DNA from: an uncultured Clostridia bacterium
GTDB lineage: Bacteria; Bacillota; Clostridia; Christensenellales; UBA1242
Assembly: GCA_945937975.1 (NCBI GenBank)
Contig: CAMEUD010000013.1
Span: forward strand, 1 to 17,766
Direction: 5' to 3'
Length of the DNA stretch: 17,766 nt
The notes beneath the pieces are model-generated. The model saw only the letters and a list, made by a program, of their open reading frames with translations, did not search any database and was not told the DNA's origin. Positions 1-6,996 of this stretch are shown in pieces. Within the stretch, counting starts at the first letter, position 1. Each line of letters starts with the position of its first letter. The position numbers were made by a program, and so were the translations under genes.

Positions 1-209
1 CAAAACAATTCCAAAAAGAATATGGATTGATACGCACAAGAGTACCATTCGCAAGGGGAGAGTATTCACCAATCATTAGGTCAATCTTCAACAATATTGG
101 CGAATATATTGAGCATTTAACACCTTTTGCAGTAAGAGAATTTGAAAGGTCAGAAAATGGCGCGCCTATAACAAAGAAAAATAATTTATCACAAGAAATG
201 AATAGATAA
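1..209 (+). CDS. 3' end of an unrecognised protein gene (partial)
   Basis: The reading frame is open from base 3 to the TAA at 207-209 and has no plausible own start: the TTG at 27 lies inside a run already in frame from the edge and has no ribosome site. It is therefore the last 68 or so codons of a gene that begins outside the window. The visible tail is mixed charged and hydrophobic, with no membrane segment, and ends in a polar Lys/Asn/Gln-rich stretch typical of a disordered C-terminus. I do not recognise the family. A strong terminator follows 7 bases after the stop, so this gene ends its transcript here and is not in an operon with uppP. Confidence 0.6.
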   Translation, partial: KQFQKEYGLIRTRVPFARGEYSPIIRSIFNNIGEYIEHLTPFAVREFERSENGAPITKKNNLSQEMNR

Positions 210-216
210 ATACACA

Positions 217-257
217 GGGTATGTAATAAAAACCAAAGTTATTACATATCCTTTTTT
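217..257 (+). terminator. Rho-independent terminator of the upstream gene
   Basis: A 13-bp stem is formed by 217-229 and 239-251, with one G-U pair and a 9-base loop, followed directly by six T residues (252-257). It lies just after the stop at 209 and ends two bases before the uppP start codon, leaving no room for a normal leader. Confidence 0.85.
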
Positions 258-259
258 AT

Positions 260-1033
260 ATGGAAACATTGTATTTTATCCTACTTGGAATAGTGCAAGG
301 ACTTACAGAATTTTTGCCAGTTTCGTCAAGTGGACATCTTGTGTTTTTGGACAAGATATTTAATGTGGAAACAGGTAACTTTATGCTTGTATCAATAATT
401 TTGCACATTGCAACATTATTGTCTGTAATCATTGTCTTTTATAAAGAAATTTGGGAACTTATCAAACACCCATTTTCAAAAAATGGCAAAAGTATAATTA
501 TTTCAACCATTTGCACTGTTGTTGTGGTTTTGATTTTTAAGGGATTTTTTATAGATTCATTTTCTGGTAAGTTTTTGCCGATTTGTTTTATGATAACGGC
601 GATATTGCTTATGGTAACTTATTTCAAGACAAAATCTCCAAAATATAAAAGTTATAATGATATGTCATATAAAAACGCAAGCATAATTGGACTTATTCAA
701 GGTGTTGCTGTGTTGCCAGGAATTAGTAGAAGTGGAACAACAATTTCAACCGCAATATTGCTTAATGTTGATAGTGATAAAGCAACAAGTTATTCATTTA
801 TATTAAGTATTCCAATAATTATTTGCTCGCTTATTTTTGAAATTTATGAGTGTTTTGTTGGCAATCAAAGTATGTATAGTGGTGGTGTTTTAAACCTAAC
901 ACTTGCATTTGTTATTGCACTAATTTTTGGTATTTTTGCTATAAAAATAATGAAAAAACTTGCAAAAACAGGCAAATATTATTATTTTTCTATATATTTA
1001 GCGATTTTATCTATCATTTGTTTATTTATTTAA
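260..1033 (+). CDS. uppP: Undecaprenyl-diphosphate phosphatase (BacA/UppP)
   Basis: This integral membrane enzyme removes a phosphate from undecaprenyl diphosphate, recycling the lipid carrier for peptidoglycan and other wall polymers; overexpression of the family gives bacitracin resistance. The 257-aa length is near the family norm of about 265-275. The N-terminal signature is intact: Q13 and E17 within the GIVQGLTEF helix, then PVSSSGH with H26. The second signature, PGISRSGTT, is at residues 153-161 and carries the catalytic Ser/Arg. Each signature follows a G-x-x-Q-G motif, the known inverted duplication of the fold. Hydrophobic helices fill the rest. The ATG at 260 is chosen because the family begins a few residues before this helix. 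It has no Shine-Dalgarno and sits directly behind a terminator T-tract; I see no convincing promoter. No terminator separates it from the ATPase gene. Confidence 0.96.
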   Translation: METLYFILLGIVQGLTEFLPVSSSGHLVFLDKIFNVETGNFMLVSIILHIATLLSVIIVFYKEIWELIKHPFSKNGKSIIISTICTVVVVLIFKGFFIDSFSGKFLPICFMITAILLMVTYFKTKSPKYKSYNDMSYKNASIIGLIQGVAVLPGISRSGTTISTAILLNVDSDKATSYSFILSIPIIICSLIFEIYECFVGNQSMYSGGVLNLTLAFVIALIFGIFAIKIMKKLAKTGKYYYFSIYLAILSIICLFI

Positions 1034-1068
1034 TTGAAAATATTTTTATTTTTTTGTAATATATGTAT
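1034..1068 (+). promoter_or_regulatory. Sigma-A-type promoter placing a leaderless start on the ATPase gene
   Basis: TTGAAA at 1034-1039, a 17-base spacer, then TAATAT at 1057-1062 (4 of 6 matches to the -10 consensus). The expected transcription start, about 7 bases downstream, falls on the ATG at 1069. No Shine-Dalgarno precedes either candidate ATG (1063 or 1069). The -35 begins on the base after the uppP stop codon. Confidence 0.55.
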
Positions 1069-3699
1069 ATGGAAAATTATGAACAGAAAATTGATGATTG
1101 CTTGAAAAGTTTTAATTCAAGCAAAAGTGGTCTAATGCAAGATGAAGCAAAAGAACGCTTAACAAAGTATGGTAAAAATGAATTACCTCAAAAAAAGAAA
1201 ACTCCAAACATTGTAAAATTTTTAAAACAATTTTGTGATATTATGATAGTTATTCTTTTAATTGCAGCTGTTGTTTCGATAACAATGGCAATCATTCAAA
1301 AAACATATAGCGAAATGGTTGATGGTTTTATAATTTTGGGTATTGTTTTTGTAAATGCACTTATTGGTTATTTGCAAGAAGTTAAAGCAGAAAAAGAAAT
1401 GCAGGCATTAATCAAAATGAGTGAGCCACAAGCAAAAGTTATGAGAGATGGCGAAATTGTAAAAATCAATTCAAGCGATATTGTTGTTGGTGATATTGTT
1501 ATTTTGGAAGCAGGAGATATTGTCCCTGCAGATTTAAGGCTTATTTTTGCATCAAATTTGAAAGTTGATGAAAGTTCCCTTACGGGAGAAAGTTTGCTTG
1601 TGGAAAAAGATGCGTTAGCTTTATGCAAAGCAAAAACTCCACTTGCAGATAGAAAAAATATGACATATAAGGGTAGTGTTGTGGGGCTTGGCAGAGCAGA
1701 AGGTCTTGTTATTGCAACTGGAAAAGATACCGAACTTGGCAAAATTGCAACAATGCTAACAGAATCAAAAAAAGACATTACACCATTACAAAAAAATATA
1801 AAATCAGTGGGAAAGGTTATTACAATAATAGTTCTTGTTATTGCAGTTATTACTTTCTTACTTGAAGTTCTTGCAAAACCTAATGGCAGTATAATTACGG
1901 CATTCTTAACAGCAGTTGCAATATCTGTGGCAGCTATTCCAGAAAGTATGCCAGCAGTGATTACAATTATTATGAGTATGGGGGTTAATAGGTTAAGCAA
2001 ACAAAAAGCAATAGTAAAGCGTTTGCATGCAGTTGAAACTCTTGGTAGCACAGAAATAATTTGTAGTGATAAAACAGGAACATTAACTCAAAATGTTATG
2101 ACTGTTAGAAAAGTTTTTTATAATAACGAATTAAAAAATGCTGAAAAGTTTGAAGATGAGATGTTCATCACTCTTTTAAAAACTATGGCACTTTGCAATG
2201 ATAGTGAATTTTCTCATGATAAATTTGTTGGCGACCCAACAGAAACAGCACTCACCGAATATGCTCAAAAATGTGGACTTAATAAAAAACAACTTGAAAT
2301 TGAAAATGTTAGAGTTGATGAAATACCTTTTGATAGCAACAGAAAATTAATGACTGTTATTAACAAACAAAATGGGGTGTTTACTGCATATACAAAAGGA
2401 GCACCAGATATAATTCTAAAACATTGTACCAAAGTTTTGGTGAATGGAGTTGAAGTCGAATTAAATAACGAACTAAAAAATAACATCATTTCAGCTAATG
2501 AAAATATGGCAAATAGTGCATTAAGAGTACTTGGCTGTGCCATTCAAAACAGTGTAACACTTGGCGAAGTGCAAGAAGAAAATATGACTTTTGTTGGTCT
2601 TGTTGGAATGATGGACCCACCAAGAGAAGAAGTTAAAGAAGCAGTTGCAAAATGTAAAAAGGCACATATGACTCCAATTATGATTACGGGCGACCACAAA
2701 GACACAGCATTTGCAATCGCAAAGGAAATTGGTATATGTACAAGTAAAAACCAAGTTATGTTAGGTGCACAACTTGATGAATTAAGTGATGAAGAATACA
2801 AAAAAATAATACACAACATAAAAGTTTATGCAAGAGTTAGTCCAGAAAATAAAGTGAGAATAGTTAAGACTTACAAAAGCTTGGGAAAAGTTGTTGCAAT
2901 GACAGGCGATGGTGTTAATGATGCTCCATCATTAAAAAATGCTGACATAGGTGTTGGTATGGGAATAACTGGGACTGATGTAACAAAAGAAGTTGCAGAT
3001 ATGATAGTTACTGATGATAACTTTGCAACTATTGTTATGGCAGTTGGCGAAGGTAGAAGAATTTACTCAAATATAATAAAAACAATAACATTTTTATTTG
3101 GAGCAAATACAGCTGAAATATTGTCATTATTCTTGGCAACACTTATTTTCCCAAATTTAACATTCTTAATGCCTGTTCAAATATTATTTGTAAATTTATT
3201 AACAGACACATTGCCAGCAATAGCATTAGGTCTTGAGCCACCAGAAGGTGATTTAATGACAAAGCCTCCACGAAAAGCAAATAAATCTATATTTTCAGGT
3301 GGTGTAGGTCTTGAAATTATCTTTATGGGAATAGTTCAAACCGTTGCAATTTTGGTATCATTCTATCTTGGAACAATTCTTTCAACTGACCCACTTATGC
3401 CTTCAAGCATGGCATTCTTAACACTCAATATAATACAAATGACATATTTAATTTCTATGCGAACAAATGCAAGTTTCTTCAAAACAAATCCTTTTTCAAA
3501 CAAATGGATTTGGTATTCGGTTTTGTTCTCGTTTGCAATATTGGCACTTATTGAATTTACACCAATAAGATATTTACTTAAAGTTGTAAATATTGGAATT
3601 ATTAATTGGCTTATTGTTTTTGGCATTGGGCTTGTTGTGTTTGCATTAAGTGAAATAATAAAATTATTTGTAAGGAAAAAAGAAAAATCAAAAAATTAA
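1069..3699 (+). CDS. P-type IIA cation-transporting ATPase (calcium type)
   Basis: This is an ATP-driven membrane pump, most likely exporting Ca2+. All core P-type motifs are present, numbering from the ATG at 1069 (876 aa): TGES at 172-175 (actuator domain), PESMP at 291-295 in membrane helix 4 with the cation-binding Glu, DKTGT with the phosphorylated Asp 334, KGAPD at 443-447 (nucleotide domain) and TGDGVNDAP at 612-620 (hinge). Helix 5 keeps N680 and E683 and helix 6 keeps N709 and D713 in NLLTD, the pattern of the SERCA/PacL calcium sites. PESMP replaces the commoner PEGLP. About ten hydrophobic segments in the usual 2+2+6 order are visible. Length fits the family (about 870-910). An ATG at 1063 is in frame, but it overlaps the proposed -10 spacing, so 1069 is preferred. 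Substrate specificity is inferred from motifs; Mn2+ cannot be excluded. Confidence 0.93.
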   Translation: MENYEQKIDDCLKSFNSSKSGLMQDEAKERLTKYGKNELPQKKKTPNIVKFLKQFCDIMIVILLIAAVVSITMAIIQKTYSEMVDGFIILGIVFVNALIGYLQEVKAEKEMQALIKMSEPQAKVMRDGEIVKINSSDIVVGDIVILEAGDIVPADLRLIFASNLKVDESSLTGESLLVEKDALALCKAKTPLADRKNMTYKGSVVGLGRAEGLVIATGKDTELGKIATMLTESKKDITPLQKNIKSVGKVITIIVLVIAVITFLLEVLAKPNGSIITAFLTAVAISVAAIPESMPAVITIIMSMGVNRLSKQKAIVKRLHAVETLGSTEIICSDKTGTLTQNVMTVRKVFYNNELKNAEKFEDEMFITLLKTMALCNDSEFSHDKFVGDPTETALTEYAQKCGLNKKQLEIENVRVDEIPFDSNRKLMTVINKQNGVFTAYTKGAPDIILKHCTKVLVNGVEVELNNELKNNIISANENMANSALRVLGCAIQNSVTLGEVQEENMTFVGLVGMMDPPREEVKEAVAKCKKAHMTPIMITGDHKDTAFAIAKEIGICTSKNQVMLGAQLDELSDEEYKKIIHNIKVYARVSPENKVRIVKTYKSLGKVVAMTGDGVNDAPSLKNADIGVGMGITGTDVTKEVADMIVTDDNFATIVMAVGEGRRIYSNIIKTITFLFGANTAEILSLFLATLIFPNLTFLMPVQILFVNLLTDTLPAIALGLEPPEGDLMTKPPRKANKSIFSGGVGLEIIFMGIVQTVAILVSFYLGTILSTDPLMPSSMAFLTLNIIQMTYLISMRTNASFFKTNPFSNKWIWYSVLFSFAILALIEFTPIRYLLKVVNIGIINWLIVFGIGLVVFALSEIIKLFVRKKEKSKN

Positions 3700-3710
3700 A
3701 AAATAATAAT

Positions 3711-3738
3711 AAAAAAACGACAAATTTGTCGTTTTTTT
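3711..3738. terminator. Bidirectional terminator between convergent genes
   Basis: A perfect 14+14 palindrome: seven A, then CGACAAA, mirrored by TTTGTCG and seven T. It sits between the ATPase stop at 3699 and the phosphorylase stop at 3753 on the other strand. A-tract and T-tract make it work in both directions. Confidence 0.9.
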
Positions 3739-3752
3739 CTTTGTTTTTTAAT

Positions 3753-4994
3753 TTATTTTATTAAAATTGTATTCAATAGTTTTTGTTCAACATCTTTTGC
3801 TTGTGATAAATCTTTCGCATAAATTTTAAATATTTCATCGTTTATTTTTACTTTTTCACCAATTTTTTTTGTTGTTATAACGCCCAAATTATAGTCAATT
3901 TTGTCATTTGAATTTCTGGCATTTGTACCCATTTCACAAACAATTTCGCCAAGGTCTTTTGTGTTATAGCTAACAATTTTTCCATTAAGATTTGATTTTA
4001 CAATAAGTGTTGGTGTTGCATATTCTTCGTCAAATAAATCCAAACTTCCACCTTGTGCTCTTACCATAATTTTTAATTTTTCAAGAGCTGTTTTATTTTT
4101 TATTGTTTTGATTACTCTATGTTTTGCAATTAGGTAAGGAATATGTTTATCAAGTGCAACACATAACGATGCCAAACGAACGGAATCTTTATACAAATTT
4201 CCTTTTTCTTTTCCATCAAGGACTTTGATTGCTTCCATTGTTTCAAGTTTTGGTCCAATATTATAACCTAATGGTTGACTCATTTTTCCATAAACAATTT
4301 TAATTTTTTTGCCAGCAAGTTCGCCAATTCGTTGCATTTTTTTACCGAGTTTTTTTGCCATTTTTAGGTTTGGCATAAAAGCACCATTCCCGTATTTTAC
4401 ATCAAGAACAATAATATCTGCACCACTTGCAAGTTTTTTACTCATTATACTTGACGCAATAAGTGAAACATTGTCAACAAGTCCTGTCTTGTTTCTCAAT
4501 GAATATATTTTTTTGTCAGCAGGGGCAATTTCAAGTGAAGATGTCATCATACAACCACCATTCTCTTTAACAAGTGATATTGCATCATTTAGGTCAATAT
4601 CTGTTTTATAGCCAGAAAATGCTTCAAGTTTATCGCAAGTGCCACCAGTAAATCCAAGTCCACGACCACTTAATTTTAACATTTTTGTTCCAAGTACTGC
4701 ACAAATTGGTACTAAAATTATGGTGGTAGTATCGCTAACTCCACCTGTTGAATGTTTGTCAACAACTTGACCAAGTTCTTGTAGGTTAAGAGTGTGTCCA
4801 CTATTTTTCATTGCATCAGTTAAATAAAACAAATCTTGGTCAGATATATCATTATCATAAATTGCTTTTATGATAGGTAAAATTTCATCATCACTTATTT
4901 TATTATCACAATATAATTTAATGAGATTATCAATCAAATTTTTCCCAAGGGATTGTTTGTTTTCAATTTTGTTTACAATTTCTTTTGTGTCCAT
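3753..4994 (-). CDS. Pyrimidine-nucleoside phosphorylase / thymidine phosphorylase
   Basis: Cytosolic salvage enzyme that cleaves thymidine and/or uridine with phosphate to base plus (deoxy)ribose-1-phosphate. Chosen start is the ATG at 4994 (413 aa), because GGAG at 5003-5000 lies 5 bases before it; a longer in-frame ATG at 5021 overlaps the -10 element. The N-terminal helical domain is followed by K80-H81-S82-T-G-G (phosphate and base site) and the family signature SGRGLGFTGGT at 109-119. Further on come APADKK at 157-162, R167, and SSIMSK with S182 and K186, matching the substrate-binding residues of E. coli thymidine phosphorylase at a constant offset of four. The His of the usual GLGHTGG is Phe here. 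A C-terminal alpha/beta domain completes the fold. No other deo/cdd genes are nearby. Whether it prefers thymidine (deoA) or both nucleosides (pdp) cannot be read from the sequence, so no symbol is given. Confidence 0.94.
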   Translation of the reverse strand: MDTKEIVNKIENKQSLGKNLIDNLIKLYCDNKISDDEILPIIKAIYDNDISDQDLFYLTDAMKNSGHTLNLQELGQVVDKHSTGGVSDTTTIILVPICAVLGTKMLKLSGRGLGFTGGTCDKLEAFSGYKTDIDLNDAISLVKENGGCMMTSSLEIAPADKKIYSLRNKTGLVDNVSLIASSIMSKKLASGADIIVLDVKYGNGAFMPNLKMAKKLGKKMQRIGELAGKKIKIVYGKMSQPLGYNIGPKLETMEAIKVLDGKEKGNLYKDSVRLASLCVALDKHIPYLIAKHRVIKTIKNKTALEKLKIMVRAQGGSLDLFDEEYATPTLIVKSNLNGKIVSYNTKDLGEIVCEMGTNARNSNDKIDYNLGVITTKKIGEKVKINDEIFKIYAKDLSQAKDVEQKLLNTILIK

Positions 4995-4999
4995 AATAT

Positions 5000-5041
5000 C
5001 TCCATATATTTTATTATACATAAATCAGTAAAAAATAAAAA
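5000..5041 (-). promoter_or_regulatory. Promoter and ribosome site of the phosphorylase gene
   Basis: On the minus strand a perfect TATAAT occupies 5018-5013, with a weak TTTTTA at 5041-5036 (17-base spacer) as -35. GGAG at 5003-5000, five bases before the ATG at 4994, decides that start. The leader would be only about a dozen bases long. Confidence 0.65.
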
Positions 5042-5042
5042 G

Positions 5043-5079
5043 AAAAAGACAAATAATAATCATATTATCTGTCTTTTTT
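5043..5079 (-). terminator. Terminator of the 80-aa membrane protein gene
   Basis: A nine-base stem AAAAAGACA (5043-5051) pairs with TGTCTTTTT (5070-5078), and an inner ATAAT/ATTAT pair extends it past one mismatch. Read on the minus strand it follows the stop at 5093 and is followed by a T-rich run. The run reaches the -35 region of the phosphorylase promoter, so the two minus-strand genes are separate transcripts. Confidence 0.75.
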
Positions 5080-5092
5080 CTAACTTCTTCTA

Positions 5093-5335
5093 TTAAGCGA
5101 AGAATTTTGGTCTTCCAAATAGGATTGTGCTGATAAGGTCAACAAGCCAACCAATAGCAATTCCTGGAATTATCCAAAGGATTCCAAAAACAATCATTAA
5201 AACATTGTTTGTGCTAACGCCTTTAACAAGACGATAGATTGCCCAAACAATATCAAGAGCTGGAATACAAAGAATAAGTTTAAGGATGAATGGAAGACTA
5301 TCCATTGCTGAAACAAAACCATTTTTTGCTGCCAT
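5093..5335 (-). CDS. Small two-helix membrane protein, function unknown
   Basis: An 80-residue protein. The start is the ATG at 5335, set by a textbook GGAGGAG six bases upstream; a longer GTG-initiated reading from 5350 would use the ribosome site itself as codons. After a short basic, polar N-terminus there are two strongly hydrophobic segments, roughly residues 14-38 and 45-74. The second contains the IPGIAIGW turn and a GRP motif close to the C-terminus. No catalytic motif, signal cleavage site or metal ligand is visible. The IPG element loosely recalls small stress-induced membrane proteins of the YqaE/Pmp3 kind, but length and the rest do not match well, so I do not assign it. It has the best promoter and the best ribosome site in the window and its own terminator, suggesting a well-expressed single-gene transcript. 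Confidence 0.85.
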   Translation of the reverse strand: MAAKNGFVSAMDSLPFILKLILCIPALDIVWAIYRLVKGVSTNNVLMIVFGILWIIPGIAIGWLVDLISTILFGRPKFFA

Positions 5336-5355
5336 TTTTTTCTCCTCCACAATTA

Positions 5356-5383
5356 ATTATACATTGTTTAACCAAAAATTCAA
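5356..5383 (-). promoter_or_regulatory. Strong promoter of the small membrane protein gene
   Basis: On the minus strand TTGAAT (5383-5378), a 16-base spacer, then perfect TATAAT (5361-5356). About 20 bases follow before the ATG, enough for the GGAGGAG ribosome site. It is divergent from the pseudouridine synthase promoter, with about 60 bases between their -35 boxes and no other recognisable signal there. Confidence 0.75.
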
Positions 5384-5442
5384 ACAAAATCTTCCAAATT
5401 ATTTAAAATTTTGCAAAATTATCAATTTGTTACAATTTCGGT

Positions 5443-5490
5443 TTGCATACTAATATATATTCGTATATAATCTATTTTAGAACAAAGGGA
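5443..5490 (+). promoter_or_regulatory. Promoter and weak ribosome site of the pseudouridine synthase gene
   Basis: TTGCAT at 5443-5448, a 17-base spacer and perfect TATAAT at 5466-5471. The ATG at 5495 lies 23 bases downstream of the -10. AAAGGGA at 5484-5490 is a modest Shine-Dalgarno four bases before the start. Confidence 0.7.
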
Positions 5491-5494
5491 AATT

Positions 5495-6355
5495 ATGGAA
5501 AAGATAGAAATTTTGTCAAATCAAAACACAAGAGTGCTAAAAGTTTTGAGTGAAAATTTGCCGAAATATAAATATTCATCATTTGAAAAGGCATTAAGAA
5601 ATAAAGATATTTTAGTAAATAAAAAGCGTGTGAAAGAAAATGTTTTGGTAAATGTTGGCGATATGATTACAATTTTTTTGGACACATCTTCAAAAAAAGA
5701 TTTATATCAAGTCTTCTATCAAGATGAAAATGTTATTGTATTTTATAAAGATAAAGGTATTGAAGTTTGTGATGGACAATTTAACATCAAGCAAGACTAT
5801 GAAGAAAAAGCAAAGGTAAGCATTTATCCGATTCATCGAATTGACAGAAATACCATTGGTCTTGTACTTTTTGCAAAAAATATTTCCACACAAAATACAT
5901 TAATTAATTTCTTTAAAAAGGGGTATGTAACAAAAGAGTATTTTGCTGTTGTTCTTAATTGTAAAACAGATGAGAACAAATTAACTAACTATCTTAAAAA
6001 AGATAGTGCAAAAAGTGAAGTTAAAATTTCTAACTCAAAAGTGCAAGGCTCGGTTCAAGTGGAAACATATTACAAAAAATTGGAAGATTATAACAATGAA
6101 TTGTCGCTTTTAAAAGTTATAATAAAAGAAGGCAAAACGCATCAAATAAGGGCACAACTTTCATTCAATCAAATGCCAATACTTGGTGATGAAAAGTATG
6201 GAGATACAAAACTAAATCAAAAATACAAAAAGCATACTCAATGTTTGCAAGCATATAAGATTGTATTTAACATTCCACAAAATGAAAAATTGACTTATCT
6301 AAACAATATTGATTTTTGTGCAAAACTTGATAAGTACTTATTTGTAACAAACTAA
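5495..6355 (+). CDS. RluA-family rRNA/tRNA pseudouridine synthase
   Basis: Cytosolic enzyme that isomerises specific uridines in structured RNA to pseudouridine. The 286-aa protein has an S4-like RNA-binding domain at about residues 13-63 (VNKKRVKEN and VNVGD elements). The RluA catalytic domain then includes HRIDRNT at 114-120 with the catalytic Asp 117 and the later GKTHQIRAQL motif at 213-222, followed by GDEKYGD. The catalytic loop reads HRIDRNTIG where the family usually has HRLDRxTSG, so Ser is replaced by Ile after the conserved Thr; the Asp itself is intact. Length is slightly under the 300-aa family norm. Which uridine it modifies cannot be told from sequence; RluD/YlyB-like and RluC-like paralogs share these motifs. 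It ends 18 bases before the ferritin-like gene, with no terminator between, so read-through into that gene is likely. Confidence 0.93.
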   Translation: MEKIEILSNQNTRVLKVLSENLPKYKYSSFEKALRNKDILVNKKRVKENVLVNVGDMITIFLDTSSKKDLYQVFYQDENVIVFYKDKGIEVCDGQFNIKQDYEEKAKVSIYPIHRIDRNTIGLVLFAKNISTQNTLINFFKKGYVTKEYFAVVLNCKTDENKLTNYLKKDSAKSEVKISNSKVQGSVQVETYYKKLEDYNNELSLLKVIIKEGKTHQIRAQLSFNQMPILGDEKYGDTKLNQKYKKHTQCLQAYKIVFNIPQNEKLTYLNNIDFCAKLDKYLFVTN

Positions 6356-6359
6356 AAAA

Positions 6360-6373
6360 TATAATCATATAAA
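6360..6373 (+). promoter_or_regulatory. -10 element immediately upstream of the ferritin-like gene
   Basis: A perfect TATAAT at 6360-6365 ends eight bases before the ATG at 6374, so a transcript started here would have at most a base or two of leader. No Shine-Dalgarno is present. The -35 is poor. It lies in the gap after the pseudouridine synthase stop. Confidence 0.5.
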
Positions 6374-6841
6374 ATGTATGTGAATATTTATGGTGTAAGC
6401 AAAAACGAATATGAAACAAAATTGGTAAAAGAACTATACTCAGGAGAAAATGGTCAAATTTTTCAAATGATGCAGTTTTTTTATTTTTGTAATGCTTTAT
6501 ATGATATTGATGAACTGAATAATTTTTTTGAGCAAATGTTTGAAGATTGTAAAAATAATAGCCAAATATTGGCAAAAATATTATTTAAAAATAGTGAAGA
6601 ACCATCGTATATTTCAAGCAAAAATATACCTATTTCTGGCATTAATTTTGAGTACTATAAAGGCATAAAAAATATATTAAATTATACTCTTGAAATAAAA
6701 GAAAAATCAATAATTAACTATAAAATTGTGCTAAATAAAATTAATCAAAAAAATATCAAAAAATCACTTGAAAACATATTAATTTGCGAGCAAAATCACA
6801 AGCAAATAATTGGTAATTTAATAAAAAAATATGTCGATTAA
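6374..6841 (+). CDS. Degenerate ferritin-like (rubrerythrin-type) four-helix protein
   Basis: A 155-aa, Asn/Lys/Ile-rich soluble protein. Its order of motifs follows clostridial ferritin-like proteins: YSGENGQ...QFFY (22-37, helix A), a second helix ending in QILAKIL (64-70, compare the family's LELLGELI), EKSIINY (110-116, helix C) and CEQNHKQII (138-146, helix D). In active members, helix A gives a Glu, helix B an E-x-x-H, helix C a Glu seven before the Tyr, and helix D an E-x-x-H. In my alignment these positions are Q28, C59/N62, K109 and E139/H142, so only the last pair survives. It probably cannot hold a normal di-metal centre. Other readings: a fast-diverged true ferritin whose register I have misjudged, or an unrelated helical bundle. 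It starts with no Shine-Dalgarno and may be leaderless or co-transcribed with the upstream gene. Confidence 0.65.
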   Translation: MYVNIYGVSKNEYETKLVKELYSGENGQIFQMMQFFYFCNALYDIDELNNFFEQMFEDCKNNSQILAKILFKNSEEPSYISSKNIPISGINFEYYKGIKNILNYTLEIKEKSIINYKIVLNKINQKNIKKSLENILICEQNHKQIIGNLIKKYVD

Positions 6842-6856
6842 TGGCATATTTTTTAT
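6824..6856 (+). terminator. Weak hairpin terminator overlapping the stop codon
   Basis: AAAAAATATG (6824-6833) pairs with CATATTTTTT (6845-6854) around an 11-base loop that contains the TAA stop, and is followed by more T. Only one G-C pair supports it, so it may be leaky. Confidence 0.5.
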
Positions 6857-6926
6857 TTTATTTTTTGTGCTGAATGGTAAGGTATTTATTTATAATAAAT
6901 ATTTTACAAAAATATGTGTATTTTAT

Positions 6927-6990
6927 TTGATAAAAAATGTCAAAAAGTGTTAGAATAAAAAAGAAAAATAACTTTGATATAAAAAAGGGG
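6927..6990 (+). promoter_or_regulatory. Promoter and ribosome site of the giant lipoprotein gene
   Basis: TTGATA at 6927-6932, an 18-base spacer and TAGAAT at 6951-6956 preceded by TGT, giving an extended -10 (TGnTAGAAT). GGGG at 6987-6990 lies six bases before the ATG at 6997 and decides that start over an in-frame ATG at 6937, which overlaps the promoter spacer and would hide the signal peptide behind 20 extra residues. Confidence 0.7.
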
Positions 6991-6996
6991 TACTTT

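Noticed and set aside
27..209. A complete 60-aa gene starting at TTG 27
   Set aside because: The frame is open to the window edge and no ribosome site precedes the TTG, so it is read as the tail of a longer gene.
1368..2051. Long (227-codon) open frame antisense to the ATPase
   Set aside because: It lies wholly inside the ATPase gene, its translation is low-complexity Ser/Thr/Ile sequence typical of an antisense shadow, and it has no ribosome site.
5384..5442. Riboswitch or small RNA in the divergent promoter gap
   Set aside because: The stretch is A/T-rich with no stable stem or conserved motif that I can identify.
6937..6996. Twenty-codon upstream extension of the lipoprotein from the ATG at 6937
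   Set aside because: That ATG lies within the promoter spacer, and the extension would bury the lipoprotein signal; the ATG at 6997 has a G-rich ribosome site and a correct signal peptide.
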